DNA of 41,422 bases from an uncultured Lachnospiraceae bacterium. Its GTDB lineage: Bacteria; Bacillota; Clostridia; Lachnospirales; Lachnospiraceae. The notes under the pieces are model-generated. The model did no database searches. It saw nothing but the letters and a program-made list of their open reading frames with translations, and had not been told where the DNA came from. Position numbers and translations under genes: made by a program. This document shows, in pieces, positions 8,048-17,231 of this stretch; positions within the stretch are counted from its first letter, which is position 1, and the number at the start of each line of letters is the position of its first letter. Location: the NCBI GenBank assembly GCA_947589155.1, contig CANQBH010000019.1:1-41422 (forward strand), in the 5' to 3' direction.

Positions 8048-9340
8048 ATGAAAAAGAAACTGATTAGCATTTTGATGGCTGCCGCTATGGTTGCTACGGT
8101 CTTTACCGGCTGCGGCGGGGACAGCGGCGAATCCGCATCAAAATCAGACAACGGATCTGTTTACTGGCTGAACTTCAAGCCTGAGGCAGACGAAGCGCTG
8201 CAGGACATCGCAAAGACCTATACGGAGCAGACCGGCGTAGAAGTCAAGGTCGTTACCGCAGCGGAAGGTACCTATGAGCAGACGCTTACGTCCGAGATGG
8301 ACAAGAGCAACGCGCCTACGCTGTTTGTCGTAGGTAATCAGGCTGCCGTTAAGACTTGGGGAGACTACTGCCTCGATCTTGAAGGCACCAAGATCTACGA
8401 ACAGTTGAGCACGGACGATTTCACGCTGAGAAAAGACGACGGCACGGTGGCTTCCATCGGATACTGCTATGAGTCATTCGGTATCATCGTAAACAAGACG
8501 CTGCTTGAGAAGGCAGGCCACAGCGTTGACGAGATCACGGACTTCGCTTCCCTCAAGAGCATTGCGGACGAGATTCACGCAAATGCCGATACGTTAGGCT
8601 TTGACGCCTTTACTTCTTCCGGCATGGACGACTCATCAAGCTGGAGGTTCTCAGGACACCTTGCAAATATGCCGCTGTACTATGAGTCCGTTGACGACAA
8701 TTGGACCGAGTGCCCGGCTGAGATCAAGGGTACCTACCTTGACCTTTACAAGAACATCTGGGATCTTTACACCACGGACTGCGCAGTTGACAAGACGTCT
8801 TTGGCAACCGGCGGTTACGATGCGGAAGCAGAGTTCATGAACGGCGAAGCCGTCTTCTATCAGAACGGCAGCTGGGAGTACCCGACGCTGAGCGAAAAAC
8901 TGGGCGACGACGAGATGTGCATGATCCCGATCTACTGCGGCGCTGAAGGCGAAGAAAACAACGGCCTCTGCTCAGGAACAGAGAACTGCTGGGCAGTCAA
9001 TGCAAACGCAGATCAGAAGGATATCGACGCAACGATCGACTTCATGACCTGGCTGGTAACTTCTGACGAAGGCACCAAGATGATGACAGAGACGCTGGGT
9101 ATCATCCCTTACAAGGCAGCTCCGGACAGCAAGAACGTCTTCCTTGAGAATGCGCTGGAATACAGCGAAGCCGGAAAGACGACCATTCCTTGGACCTTCA
9201 ACTATACGCCGAACGTTGACGAGTGGAGAGCAGGCGTGGTAGCCGCTATGAACCAGTACGACGCAGGCGGCTCTTGGGATGACGTAGAAAAAGCATTTGT
9301 TGACGGCTGGGCAACCCAGTACAAGGCAGCAAATCAGTAA
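8048..9340 (+). CDS. ABC sugar-binding lipoprotein, probably maltodextrin
   Basis: A 430-residue extracellular solute-binding protein of family 1. The N-terminus has a Lys-rich start, a hydrophobic stretch and FTGC, giving lipidation at Cys22 and membrane anchoring outside the cell. Ser/Gly/Asp-rich linker residues follow. The body has the family pattern, including FYQNGSWEYP and NCWAVN. The substrate is inferred from context: two permeases, malQ, a LacI repressor and glycogen phosphorylase follow, so maltose or maltodextrin is most likely. No ATPase gene lies in the cluster, so a shared MsmX-type ATPase elsewhere is probably used, as in many Bacillota. The start follows GAGAGGAG. A hairpin after the stop separates it from the permeases. 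Confidence 0.88.
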   Translation: MKKKLISILMAAAMVATVFTGCGGDSGESASKSDNGSVYWLNFKPEADEALQDIAKTYTEQTGVEVKVVTAAEGTYEQTLTSEMDKSNAPTLFVVGNQAAVKTWGDYCLDLEGTKIYEQLSTDDFTLRKDDGTVASIGYCYESFGIIVNKTLLEKAGHSVDEITDFASLKSIADEIHANADTLGFDAFTSSGMDDSSSWRFSGHLANMPLYYESVDDNWTECPAEIKGTYLDLYKNIWDLYTTDCAVDKTSLATGGYDAEAEFMNGEAVFYQNGSWEYPTLSEKLGDDEMCMIPIYCGAEGEENNGLCSGTENCWAVNANADQKDIDATIDFMTWLVTSDEGTKMMTETLGIIPYKAAPDSKNVFLENALEYSEAGKTTIPWTFNYTPNVDEWRAGVVAAMNQYDAGGSWDDVEKAFVDGWATQYKAANQ

Positions 9341-9363
9341 AGTCATCGACACATGTAATCCTT

Positions 9364-9399
9364 ATAGGGCTGGTTTTTAGGAATCAGCCCTATTTTTTT
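9364..9399 (+). terminator. Hairpin between binding protein and permease genes
   Basis: Stem ATAGGGCTG (9364-9372) with CAGCCCTAT (9385-9393), extendable by several pairs, then seven T. There is no clear promoter before the next gene, so it probably acts as a partial terminator. That would allow excess synthesis of the binding protein over the permeases, a common arrangement in ABC importers. Confidence 0.8.
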
Positions 9400-9434
9400 C
9401 AAAAAATCCGCGCGGTTTTAGAAAGGGAAAGACT

Positions 9435-10352
9435 ATGAAGAAGAAAACTAATGACGGAACGTCGGTAAATTCCCCTCTGCTTCGTAGGCCGATCCAGCGC
9501 ATGTTCTTCGTATTTCTTTTGCCGACGTTCATTGCGTTTTGTATTGGATTTGTTTACCCGTTTTTGCAGGGAATGTATCTGTCCTTTTGTTCCTTTACCA
9601 CGATCAGCAGTGCAAAATTCATCGGTATTGGCAATTATATCAAGGCTTTGGAAGACGCCACCTTTACCCATGCGTTTTGGTTTACCGCGCTGTTTGCGGT
9701 CATATCGGTCGTGCTGATCAACGTGCTGGCGTTTTTGGTCGCTTATCTGTTGACGTTAAAGATCAAAGGCGCGAACTTATTTCGGACGGCGTTTTTCATG
9801 CCGAACCTGATCGGCGGTATCGTTTTGGGATACATCTGGAGCATGATCTTCAACGGTATCCTTTCCAAGTATCAGACGTCGATCCTGATGGAGACAAAAT
9901 ACGGTTTCTGGGGTCTGATGATCTTAATGCTCTGGCAGCAGATCGGTTACATGATGATCATTTACATCGCCGGTTTGCAGAGCGTGCCGGAGGAACTGAT
10001 CGAGGCGGCGCGCATCGACGGCGCGAACCGCTGGCAGACGCTGATCCATGTGACGATCCCGAACGTGATGTCGTCCATTACGATCTGTATGTTCCTGTCG
10101 CTGACGAACGGCTTTAAGTTATTTGACCAGAACCTGGCGCTGACCGCAGGACAGCCGTTCATCTTCCAGGATGACGGATCGCAGATCAAGACGACGGAGA
10201 TGCTGGCGCTGAATATCTATAATACGTTCTACGGACAGAGCAGCGCGGCGCGCGGAACCGGACAGGCGAAGGCTGTGATCTTCTTCGTTCTGGTCGCTCT
10301 GATCTCCGTGATCCAGCTGCGGGCCACAAGATCAAAGGAGGTGCAGCAATAA
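9435..10352 (+). CDS. ABC sugar transporter permease, MalF type
   Basis: A 305-residue membrane protein with about six membrane segments. The EAA loop that docks to the ATPase reads EAARIDGANRWQ followed by a hydrophobic-IP end. It is one of two permease subunits for the binding protein at 8048. The start follows AGAAAGGGAAAG. It overlaps the second permease gene by one base. The N-terminal cytoplasmic segment (about 20 residues) is short, unlike the long extension of E. coli MalF. Substrate specificity is inferred only from neighbours. Confidence 0.9.
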   Translation: MKKKTNDGTSVNSPLLRRPIQRMFFVFLLPTFIAFCIGFVYPFLQGMYLSFCSFTTISSAKFIGIGNYIKALEDATFTHAFWFTALFAVISVVLINVLAFLVAYLLTLKIKGANLFRTAFFMPNLIGGIVLGYIWSMIFNGILSKYQTSILMETKYGFWGLMILMLWQQIGYMMIIYIAGLQSVPEELIEAARIDGANRWQTLIHVTIPNVMSSITICMFLSLTNGFKLFDQNLALTAGQPFIFQDDGSQIKTTEMLALNIYNTFYGQSSAARGTGQAKAVIFFVLVALISVIQLRATRSKEVQQ

Positions 10353-11188
10353 TGTCAAAGACGCGATTAAATATCATAACGGCGATCTTAACGGTCGTTA
10401 CCATTATTCATATATCCCCGATCTTTGTGGTGCTGATGAATTCCTTTAAGGCGAATACCTATGTCAAGACGCATACGTTTGAATTTCCGAACGAGCAGAC
10501 ATTTGTCGGATGGGCGAACTATCTCAAGGGCTTTACCTTCGGAAACTATCCGTTCTTTCAGTCCGTGGCGTATTCCGTTGTCATTACGGTGCTGTCTACG
10601 GCGCTGATCCTGCTCTGCACGTCGATGGCGGCATGGTATATCATCCGTGTCAACAGCCTGCTTTGCAAGATCGCATATTACCTGTTCGTCTTTTCCATGG
10701 TCGTACCGTTCCAGATGGTCATGTTCACCTTGTCAAAAACGGCGGACACCCTGAAACTGAACACGCCTTGGACGATCCCTGTGGTCTATCTGGGATTTGG
10801 CGCGGGCATGGCGACCTTTATGTTTACCGGCTTTATCAAGAGCCTGCCGCTTGAGATCGAAGAAGCGGCGGCGATCGACGGCTGCGGGCCGCTGCGCACG
10901 TTCTTCCTTATTATTCTGCCGATGTTGAAGCCGACGCTGATCTCCGTGGGTATCTTGGAGATCATGTGGATCTGGAACGACTATCTGCTGCCGTATCTGG
11001 TACTGGACAGGACGCTTTACATGACGATCCCGATCCATATTCAATACCTGCAGGGAAGTTACGGCGCTGTGGATCTTGGCGCGATCATGGCTCTGATCAT
11101 TTTAAGTATCATTCCGGTCATCATCTTCTATCTGACCTGCCAGAAGTACATCATCAAGGGTGTTGCCGCAGGCGCAGTCAAGGGATAA
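10352..11188 (+). CDS. ABC sugar transporter permease, MalG type
   Basis: A 278-residue inner-membrane subunit with about six membrane segments, partner of the gene before it. The EAA motif EEAAAIDGCGPLR followed by ILPMLKP is clear near residue 170. The start codon overlaps the previous stop by one base (AATAATG context), and AGGAGGTG lies upstream inside the preceding gene. malQ starts 9 bases after its stop, so transport and intracellular breakdown are on the same transcript. Confidence 0.9.
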   Translation: MSKTRLNIITAILTVVTIIHISPIFVVLMNSFKANTYVKTHTFEFPNEQTFVGWANYLKGFTFGNYPFFQSVAYSVVITVLSTALILLCTSMAAWYIIRVNSLLCKIAYYLFVFSMVVPFQMVMFTLSKTADTLKLNTPWTIPVVYLGFGAGMATFMFTGFIKSLPLEIEEAAAIDGCGPLRTFFLIILPMLKPTLISVGILEIMWIWNDYLLPYLVLDRTLYMTIPIHIQYLQGSYGAVDLGAIMALIILSIIPVIIFYLTCQKYIIKGVAAGAVKG

Positions 11189-11197
11189 GGAGACGCT

Positions 11198-12685
11198 ATG
11201 AGAACATGTGGGATCCTGCTTCCGGTCGCATCTCTGCCGGGACCTTACGGCATCGGATGTTTTTCGCGGGAAGCATACAGATTTATTGACTTTCTGGTGG
11301 AGGCAAAACAGACCTATTGGCAGATCCTGCCGATAGGTCCCACCAGTTACGGTGATTCGCCGTATCAGTCCTTTTCTACGTTTGCCGGCAACCCTTACTT
11401 TATCGATCTGGAGGAGTTGATCCGGCAGGGGCTTCTGACGGAAGAAGAATGCCGCGCCGTAGATTTTGGAGAGGATCCGGCGTCCATCGACTATGAAAAA
11501 CTCTATCTCGGGCGGTTCGGGCTGCTGCGCAAGGCGTTTTCGCGCAGCAACGTCGAGCAGCGGGACGATTATCGTGAATTTTGCAGCCGCCATGCGTTCT
11601 GGCTGGAAGACTACGCGCTTTATATGGCGATCAAGGCCAGATACGGCGGCAAGTCCTATCTGCTCTGGCCAAAGGAGATCCGCGACAGGGACGAGGAGGC
11701 GCTTTTGCGCTGCCGGAAGGAACTGGACAGGGACGTGGCGCTCTATTGCTACATACAGTATGAATTTTACCGCCAGTGGGAAAAACTCAAGGCCTATGCG
11801 AATGAAAAGGGGCTGTTTCTGATCGGGGATATCCCGATCTATGTAGCGCCCGACAGCGCGGACGTCTGGGCGAATCCCGAACTCTTTCAGATGAAGGACG
11901 GCAAACTGACCGCCGTAGCGGGCTGTCCGCCGGACGGTTTTTCGCCGGATGGACAGTTGTGGGGGAATCCTCTGTACGACTGGGGCTATCACCGCAGCGA
12001 GGGCTATCGCTGGTGGATCCGCCGCATGGCGCATTGCAGGAAACTCTACGATGTGATCCGCATCGACCACTTCCGCGGCTTCGATCAGTATTATTCCATA
12101 CCGGCCGGAGAAGAAACGGCAGCGACGGGCCAATGGGAAGACGGGCCGGGAATGCAGTTGTTTCAGGCGCTGCGGGAAGAACTCGGCGAAATGCAGATCA
12201 TTGCGGAAGACCTCGGGTTCATCACGGATACCGTCCGGCAGTTGGTAAAGGATACAGGCTTCCCGAATATGAAGGTGCTGCAGTTTGCGTTCGATTCCAG
12301 AGATTCCAGCGGGCCGAGCGAATATCTTCCGCACAATTACGGAACAAACTGCGTGGTCTATACCGGCACCCATGACAACGAGACGCTTTATGGGTGGTTT
12401 GACGGGATCGGTCAGGAAGCGCAGGATCTGGTCAGGGAGTATCTCGGGCTGGAAGGCGCGGACGGCAGGACGGTCTGCAAGGGCCTGATCAGGGCGGCGC
12501 ACCGTTCGGTCGCTTCTTACTGTATTATCCCTTTGCAGGATTACCTGCTTCTTGGGAACGAGGCGAGGATCAACACGCCGTCGACCACGGGCGGAAACTG
12601 GCAGTGGCGGATGGACAGCAGTTGCCTGACGCCGGAACTGGCAGAGGAACTGGCCGCCATCGCCTGTCTGTACGGGCGCAATTAA
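11198..12685 (+). CDS. malQ: 4-alpha-glucanotransferase (amylomaltase)
   Basis: A 495-residue GH77 enzyme that transfers glucan chains between maltodextrins and frees glucose. Active-site motifs are present: VIRIDHFRGF (nucleophilic Asp), IIAEDLG (acid/base Glu) and GTHDNET (transition-state Asp). The N-terminal LPGPYGIG and DSPYQSFSTFAGNP segments are typical of bacterial MalQ. The length is normal (about 500). It sits in the sugar operon after the permeases and produces substrates for glycogen phosphorylase further on. Confidence 0.96.
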   Translation: MRTCGILLPVASLPGPYGIGCFSREAYRFIDFLVEAKQTYWQILPIGPTSYGDSPYQSFSTFAGNPYFIDLEELIRQGLLTEEECRAVDFGEDPASIDYEKLYLGRFGLLRKAFSRSNVEQRDDYREFCSRHAFWLEDYALYMAIKARYGGKSYLLWPKEIRDRDEEALLRCRKELDRDVALYCYIQYEFYRQWEKLKAYANEKGLFLIGDIPIYVAPDSADVWANPELFQMKDGKLTAVAGCPPDGFSPDGQLWGNPLYDWGYHRSEGYRWWIRRMAHCRKLYDVIRIDHFRGFDQYYSIPAGEETAATGQWEDGPGMQLFQALREELGEMQIIAEDLGFITDTVRQLVKDTGFPNMKVLQFAFDSRDSSGPSEYLPHNYGTNCVVYTGTHDNETLYGWFDGIGQEAQDLVREYLGLEGADGRTVCKGLIRAAHRSVASYCIIPLQDYLLLGNEARINTPSTTGGNWQWRMDSSCLTPELAEELAAIACLYGRN

Positions 12686-12711
12686 ATATAAACGATCGGC
12701 AGGACAAGGAT

Positions 12712-13731
12712 ATGACGATTAAAGACATCGCGAGATTATGCAACGTGGGGATCAGCACGGTCTCACGAGCCATCAACGACGACCCGGGAATCAATCCGGA
12801 GACCAAAGCCCGCATCCTGAAAGTCATTGAGGAGCAGAATTATATCCCGAACAACAGCGCGCGCAATCTCAAGATCGTGGAAAGCAATACGATCGCGCTG
12901 TTCATCAAAGGAACCGATAACCCGTTCTTTCAGGGGATACTGCGGATCTTTGAGCAGGAGTTGCAGAAGGTGGAATATTCCTATCTGATCTATCCGGTTG
13001 CGGAGAATCAGGATGAGACGCAGGCGGCGCTCGAATTGATCAAATCCCGAAAACTCAAAGGCATTATCTTTCTGGGCGGCCTGATGGAAGTTTCGGGCGA
13101 GACGCTGGACGGGATCGGCGTGCCGTGCGTGCGCTGTACGGTCTCAAACCCCAACATCAAGGCGGTGGAGCGGGATTTCTCGGTTTCGATCGACGACCGG
13201 AGGGAGGCGTATCGGGCGGTGGATTATCTCTGCCGCTGCGGACATGATAAGATCGCTATTCTCGCCGGACGCAGACAGGATCATTCCATCGGCTATATGC
13301 GTCTGCAGGGATACCGGCAGGCCCTTGTGGACAATGACATCGCCTTTGATCCCGCGCGCGTTATTTATATGCGGGAGGATATCGCCGAATTTACGGCGGA
13401 AAACGGCTATGCCATGACAAAGGAACTTTTGGAGAGCGGCACAAACGTCACGGCGCTGTTTGCGATCTCCGATATGATGGCGTTTGGCGCTTACAAGGCG
13501 ATCAAAGAAAAGGGATACCGGATTCCGGACGACATCTCGGTGATCGGGTTCGACGGACTGTATCTGACGAAGTTTTATCATCCGTCGCTGACGACGATGG
13601 GCCAGCCCTGCGAAAAGATGGTGAAGGCGTCCATTGAAATGCTGCTTGGCGCGATCAATGAAGGCAGTCAGGGAGAGCAGCGGATCTTTCAGGCGGAACT
13701 GATCGAGCGCGATTCGGTGAAACGCCTCTGA
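12712..13731 (+). CDS. LacI-family repressor, probable regulator of the maltodextrin genes
   Basis: A 339-residue protein. The N-terminal helix-turn-helix is typical (TIKDIARLCNVGISTVSRAI, hinge near residues 45-60), followed by a periplasmic-binding-protein-like sensor domain with the conserved AISDMMAFGAYKAI and VIGFDG segments. The start chosen is ATG 12712, which gives the canonical MTIKDIA beginning and has AAGGA upstream; the reading frame stays open further upstream into malQ. It is the last gene of the sugar operon. Likely targets are the two mirror-image operators at 7951-7998. The inducer is probably a maltodextrin, which is inference. Confidence 0.9.
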   Translation: MTIKDIARLCNVGISTVSRAINDDPGINPETKARILKVIEEQNYIPNNSARNLKIVESNTIALFIKGTDNPFFQGILRIFEQELQKVEYSYLIYPVAENQDETQAALELIKSRKLKGIIFLGGLMEVSGETLDGIGVPCVRCTVSNPNIKAVERDFSVSIDDRREAYRAVDYLCRCGHDKIAILAGRRQDHSIGYMRLQGYRQALVDNDIAFDPARVIYMREDIAEFTAENGYAMTKELLESGTNVTALFAISDMMAFGAYKAIKEKGYRIPDDISVIGFDGLYLTKFYHPSLTTMGQPCEKMVKASIEMLLGAINEGSQGEQRIFQAELIERDSVKRL

Positions 13732-13733
13732 GG

Positions 13734-14627
13734 TCAGTCGTCCTTTTTATAAAGATATTGTTCACGATAAGCGGAAGGCGTCATTTGATACTTCCGCTTA
13801 AATTGTCTGTTGAAAAGCGAGAGGTTCTCGTATCCGCAGCTGCCCGCGATCTCTAACACGGAAGCGGACGTCGTGGCAAGCAATCCGGCGGCCTCCGAAA
13901 GGCGGTAGTCATTCACATAAGAGATAAAGGTCATGTTGGTCTGCTGGCGGAAAAAGCGCATAAAATGAGAAGTGCTGTAACCGATCGACGCCGCCGCGTC
14001 GCCGACGGTGATCGGGCGCGAGAAATTTTTTCTGACATAGCCGAGGATCTCTTTGAGCGTTTCGTAACGACGGCTTTTTTCAGGGAGGGTATCGCCGCTT
14101 CCGTAGCGGGAAAACAACAGGAAAAAGAACGAGAACAGCGCGGACTTCACGCCGAGTTCCCACGCCGTTTCCCGCGACGTGCTGAGGCTGTCGATCTTTG
14201 CGATACACTCCCGCAGCGGCTCGGAGTTTGGATCGGCGCCTTCATAGACCGCCGGAAAAGAGCAGCGTCCTTCGATAAACGGCTGGAAGTATTCGCGGGT
14301 GCAGACGTCGATCCGATCCGATAAAAGAAAGCGCGGATCGATCATGATATTTTCGTACTCCATCGGGCGGTCGCCTTTTGCGCGGATCGCGTGCAGGCGG
14401 CCGGGGCGGATCAGGATCAGGTCTCCCGCGGCTACGCTGTGGGAGGCAAAATCAAGTTCCACGCTGCCCGCGCCCTTTCGTATGCTTATCATTTCGATGG
14501 TATCGTGCCAGTGCGTGGAGACCTCGGAAAAATCCAGAGGGATCGTGCAGGGATAGATATTGAACAGAAAATCCGGCCGCCCGTGTTCTTTTTTCTCCTG
14601 AAGAAGGGGATCGTTCCCGTGTTCCAT
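13734..14627 (-). CDS. AraC-family transcriptional regulator
   Basis: A 297-residue protein on the minus strand. The N-terminal half looks like an AraC cupin sensor (HWHDTIEMISI, then DLILIRPGRLHAI). The C-terminal 100 residues hold two helix-turn-helix motifs with typical IGYSTSHFMRFFRQQ and CGYENLSLFNRQFKRKYQMTPSAYR. Its stop is two bases from the stop of the LacI gene (convergent), and it is divergent from glgP. It may therefore regulate glgP or the sugar operon, but no target site was identified. The ribosome site AAGGAG is well placed before ATG 14627. Confidence 0.9.
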   Translation of the reverse strand: MEHGNDPLLQEKKEHGRPDFLFNIYPCTIPLDFSEVSTHWHDTIEMISIRKGAGSVELDFASHSVAAGDLILIRPGRLHAIRAKGDRPMEYENIMIDPRFLLSDRIDVCTREYFQPFIEGRCSFPAVYEGADPNSEPLRECIAKIDSLSTSRETAWELGVKSALFSFFFLLFSRYGSGDTLPEKSRRYETLKEILGYVRKNFSRPITVGDAAASIGYSTSHFMRFFRQQTNMTFISYVNDYRLSEAAGLLATTSASVLEIAGSCGYENLSLFNRQFKRKYQMTPSAYREQYLYKKDD

Positions 14628-14669
14628 CCGGCGCTCCTTTCTTTGGTGACATCTTTTCCTTGTGATAGA

Positions 14670-14699
14670 ATAGTATCATATATAGCGGCGATATTACAA
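14670..14699 (-). promoter_or_regulatory. Promoter of the AraC-family gene
   Basis: On the minus strand: TTGTAA (14699-14694), an 18-base spacer and TACTAT (14675-14670). It lies in the divergent region with glgP. On the plus strand a GC-rich hairpin GGGCGC/GCGCCC (14748-14762) precedes the glgP ribosome site. No convincing glgP promoter was found. Confidence 0.45.
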
Positions 14700-14794
14700 G
14701 ATTTCAGGGAAAAAAGATCGTATCATGCGGGTAGAGTTGTTAAGAACGGGCGCGCCGCGCCCCGCTTTGTGAGAGTTTTGGGAGGAAAAGAACA

Positions 14795-17059
14795 ATGGAA
14801 GCATTGGAACAGGAACTGACCGGCCTTTTAGGAAAAACCATTCGGGAGGCGTCCGACGCGGAAGTGTACGGCGCGCTGCTTACGATGGTGCAGCGCATGG
14901 CGGCTGAAAAGGAGAGGCCAAGCGGCAAGAAAAAAGTTTACTATATTTCGGCGGAATTTCTGATCGGAAAACTTCTGTCCAATAACATGATCAACCTCGG
15001 GATCTACGATCAGGTCAGAAAACTGTTGGAAGACAACGGCAAAGATATCTGCGCGATCGAGGAGATCGAGCAGGAGCCGTCCCTTGGAAACGGCGGCCTC
15101 GGAAGGCTGGCGGCATGTTTTTTGGATTCGATCGCGACGCTGGGGATCAGTGGAGACGGAATCGGGATCAATTACCATCTCGGCCTGTTCCGTCAGGTGT
15201 TTGAGGATAGACAGCAGAAGGAGACGCCGAATCCGTGGATCACGCAGCAGAGCTGGCTGAAGGATACCGATCGGCATTATCAGGTGAAATTCCGCGACTT
15301 TACGGTGACGTCGCATTTGTACCGGCTCGCCGTGACCGGCTACGACAACCGGACCAACGCGCTGGATCTGTTTGACCTTGATACGGTAGATGACCATATC
15401 GTCGGCGACGGCATCTCTTTTGACAAAGACGACATCGAACACAACCTGACGCTGTTCCTCTATCCGGACGACAGCGACGAGAAGGGGCAGCTGCTTCGGA
15501 TCTATCAGCAGTATTTCATGGTCAGCAACGCGGCGCAGCTGATCCTCGAAGAATGTACGGAGCGCGGGAGCGATCTGCACGACCTCTACGATTACGCGGC
15601 GATCCAGATCAACGACACGCACCCGACCATGGTGATACCGGAGTTGATCCGTCTGCTCGTGGAGCGCGGGATCGGCATGGAAGAAGCGATTTCCATCGTG
15701 AGCCGCACCTGCGCCTATACGAACCACACGATCCTTGCGGAAGCACTGGAGAAGTGGCCGGTCCGTTATCTGGAACAGGTCGTTCCGCATCTCCTGCCGA
15801 TCATCGAGGTGTTGGACGATAAGGTGCGCCGCCGTTTCCCGCACAACGACGCAGTGACGATCATCGACGATCAGGAGCGCGTGCATATGGCGCATATCGA
15901 CATCCACTACGGTTACAGTATCAACGGCGTGGCCGCGCTGCATACCGAGATCTTAAAGAACAGCGAACTGAATCACTTTTATCAGATCTATCCGGAGAAG
16001 TTCAACAATAAGACCAACGGCATTACGTTCCGCCGCTGGCTGCTGCACTGCAATCCGAGACTCGCGGAACTGATCACGGAACTGATCGGCGATGATTATA
16101 AAAAAGACGCGTCCCGTCTCAAAGAACTGGAGCGCTTTGCCGACGACGAACAGGTGCTGGAGCGTCTGCTTGCGGTCAAGAGAGCCAACAAGGAAGAACT
16201 CTGCCGGTATTTGAAGACGACGCAGGGCCTTGCGCTGGATCCGGATACGATCTTCGACATCCAGGTCAAGAGGCTGCACGAGTATAAACGCCAGCAGATG
16301 AACGCGCTGTATGTGATCCGCAAATATCTGGATATCAAGGCGGGCCGCCTGCCGAAGACAAAGATCACGGTAATCTTTGGCGCAAAGGCCGCGCCGGCGT
16401 ATGTGATCGCAAAGGACATCATCCACCTGATCCTCTGCTTACAGGAGTTGATACGCCGCGATCCGGAGGTCAGTCCGTATCTGAACGTTGCCATGGTGGA
16501 AAATTATAACGTCACGCTGGCGGAAAAAGTCATTCCGGCCTGCGATATCTCCGAGCAGATCTCGCTGGCGTCCAAGGAGGCTTCCGGCACCGGCAACATG
16601 AAGTTCATGTTAAACGGCGCGGTGACGCTTGGAACGATGGACGGCGCAAACGTGGAGATCGCCGAACTGGTAGGCAGGGACAATATCTTCATCTTCGGAC
16701 AGTCCAGCGACGAGATCATCGGCCACTATGAGCGCGGCGACTATGTGGCGAGAGAGTATTACGAAAAGGAACCGCAGATCAGGGAAGCCGTGGATTTCAT
16801 TGTCAGCGATACCATGCTCTCGCTGGGCAGCGAAGAACATCTGCGCCGCCTGCATGGGGAACTGTTAAACAAGGACTGGTTTATGACGCTGCTCGACTTT
16901 ATGGATTACACGCAGACGCGGGAGCAAGCCTGCGAGGCGTATCTGGATCAGAAGGCATGGGCAAAGAAGATGCTCTACAACATCGCCAACGCCGGATTCT
17001 TCTCCTCCGACCGCACGATTGAGCAGTATAATCAGGACATTTGGAAGGTGGAATTGTAA
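14795..17059 (+). CDS. glgP: Glycogen/maltodextrin phosphorylase
   Basis: A 754-residue GT35 enzyme that releases glucose-1-phosphate from alpha-1,4-glucans using PLP. The PLP-Lys region [15 protein letters not shown] and following [10 protein letters not shown] are intact. The N-terminal [17 protein letters not shown] and the QINDTHPTM segment are also conserved. The length is at the short end of the family (about 750-840). The start follows GGGAGGAAAAG. It completes a route from imported or stored glucan through MalQ to sugar phosphate. It is the last gene before the asnB promoter. Confidence 0.96.
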   Translation: MEALEQELTGLLGKTIREASDAEVYGALLTMVQRMAAEKERPSGKKKVYYISAEFLIGKLLSNNMINLGIYDQVRKLLEDNGKDICAIEEIEQEPSLGNGGLGRLAACFLDSIATLGISGDGIGINYHLGLFRQVFEDRQQKETPNPWITQQSWLKDTDRHYQVKFRDFTVTSHLYRLAVTGYDNRTNALDLFDLDTVDDHIVGDGISFDKDDIEHNLTLFLYPDDSDEKGQLLRIYQQYFMVSNAAQLILEECTERGSDLHDLYDYAAIQINDTHPTMVIPELIRLLVERGIGMEEAISIVSRTCAYTNHTILAEALEKWPVRYLEQVVPHLLPIIEVLDDKVRRRFPHNDAVTIIDDQERVHMAHIDIHYGYSINGVAALHTEILKNSELNHFYQIYPEKFNNKTNGITFRRWLLHCNPRLAELITELIGDDYKKDASRLKELERFADDEQVLERLLAVKRANKEELCRYLKTTQGLALDPDTIFDIQVKRLHEYKRQQMNALYVIRKYLDIKAGRLPKTKITVIFGAKAAPAYVIAKDIIHLILCLQELIRRDPEVSPYLNVAMVENYNVTLAEKVIPACDISEQISLASKEASGTGNMKFMLNGAVTLGTMDGANVEIAELVGRDNIFIFGQSSDEIIGHYERGDYVAREYYEKEPQIREAVDFIVSDTMLSLGSEEHLRRLHGELLNKDWFMTLLDFMDYTQTREQACEAYLDQKAWAKKMLYNIANAGFFSSDRTIEQYNQDIWKVEL

Positions 17060-17088
17060 AAACATACCAAAAACTTTTCAAATTTTTG

Positions 17089-17117
17089 TTGACATTGATA
17101 GAAAAAGGGCATAAAAT
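17089..17117 (+). promoter_or_regulatory. SigA promoter of the asnB operon
   Basis: Consensus TTGACA (17089-17094), a 17-base spacer and TAAAAT (17112-17117). The start site near 17124 is only about 7 bases before the hexaloop hairpin of the leader. Confidence 0.8.
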
Positions 17118-17130
17118 AGTAACAGATTTG

Positions 17131-17180
17131 ATGGCAAAGGCGCCATGGATCGGAGCATATCCGGTTCGTGGCGCTTTTTT
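17131..17180 (+). promoter_or_regulatory. Attenuator leader of asnB: hexaloop hairpin overlapping a terminator (probable ANTAR target)
   Basis: Hairpin ATGGC (17131-17135), loop AAAGGC (17136-17141), GCCAT (17142-17146). Its 3' arm lies in the terminator arm GCGCCATGGATCGG (17140-17153), which pairs with CCGGTTCGTGGCGC (17161-17174) before six T. The two folds exclude each other. In the terminated form the loop's AAAG also faces the U-tract. A at loop position 1 and G at position 4 match the known ANTAR-binding hexaloop. The leaders at 21003 and 28329 have the same design. Confidence 0.7.
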
Positions 17181-17231
17181 GTTGTCGGATCGTTCTTACG
17201 GACAGAAAAGAAAACGGAAAGGAGAACTTCC

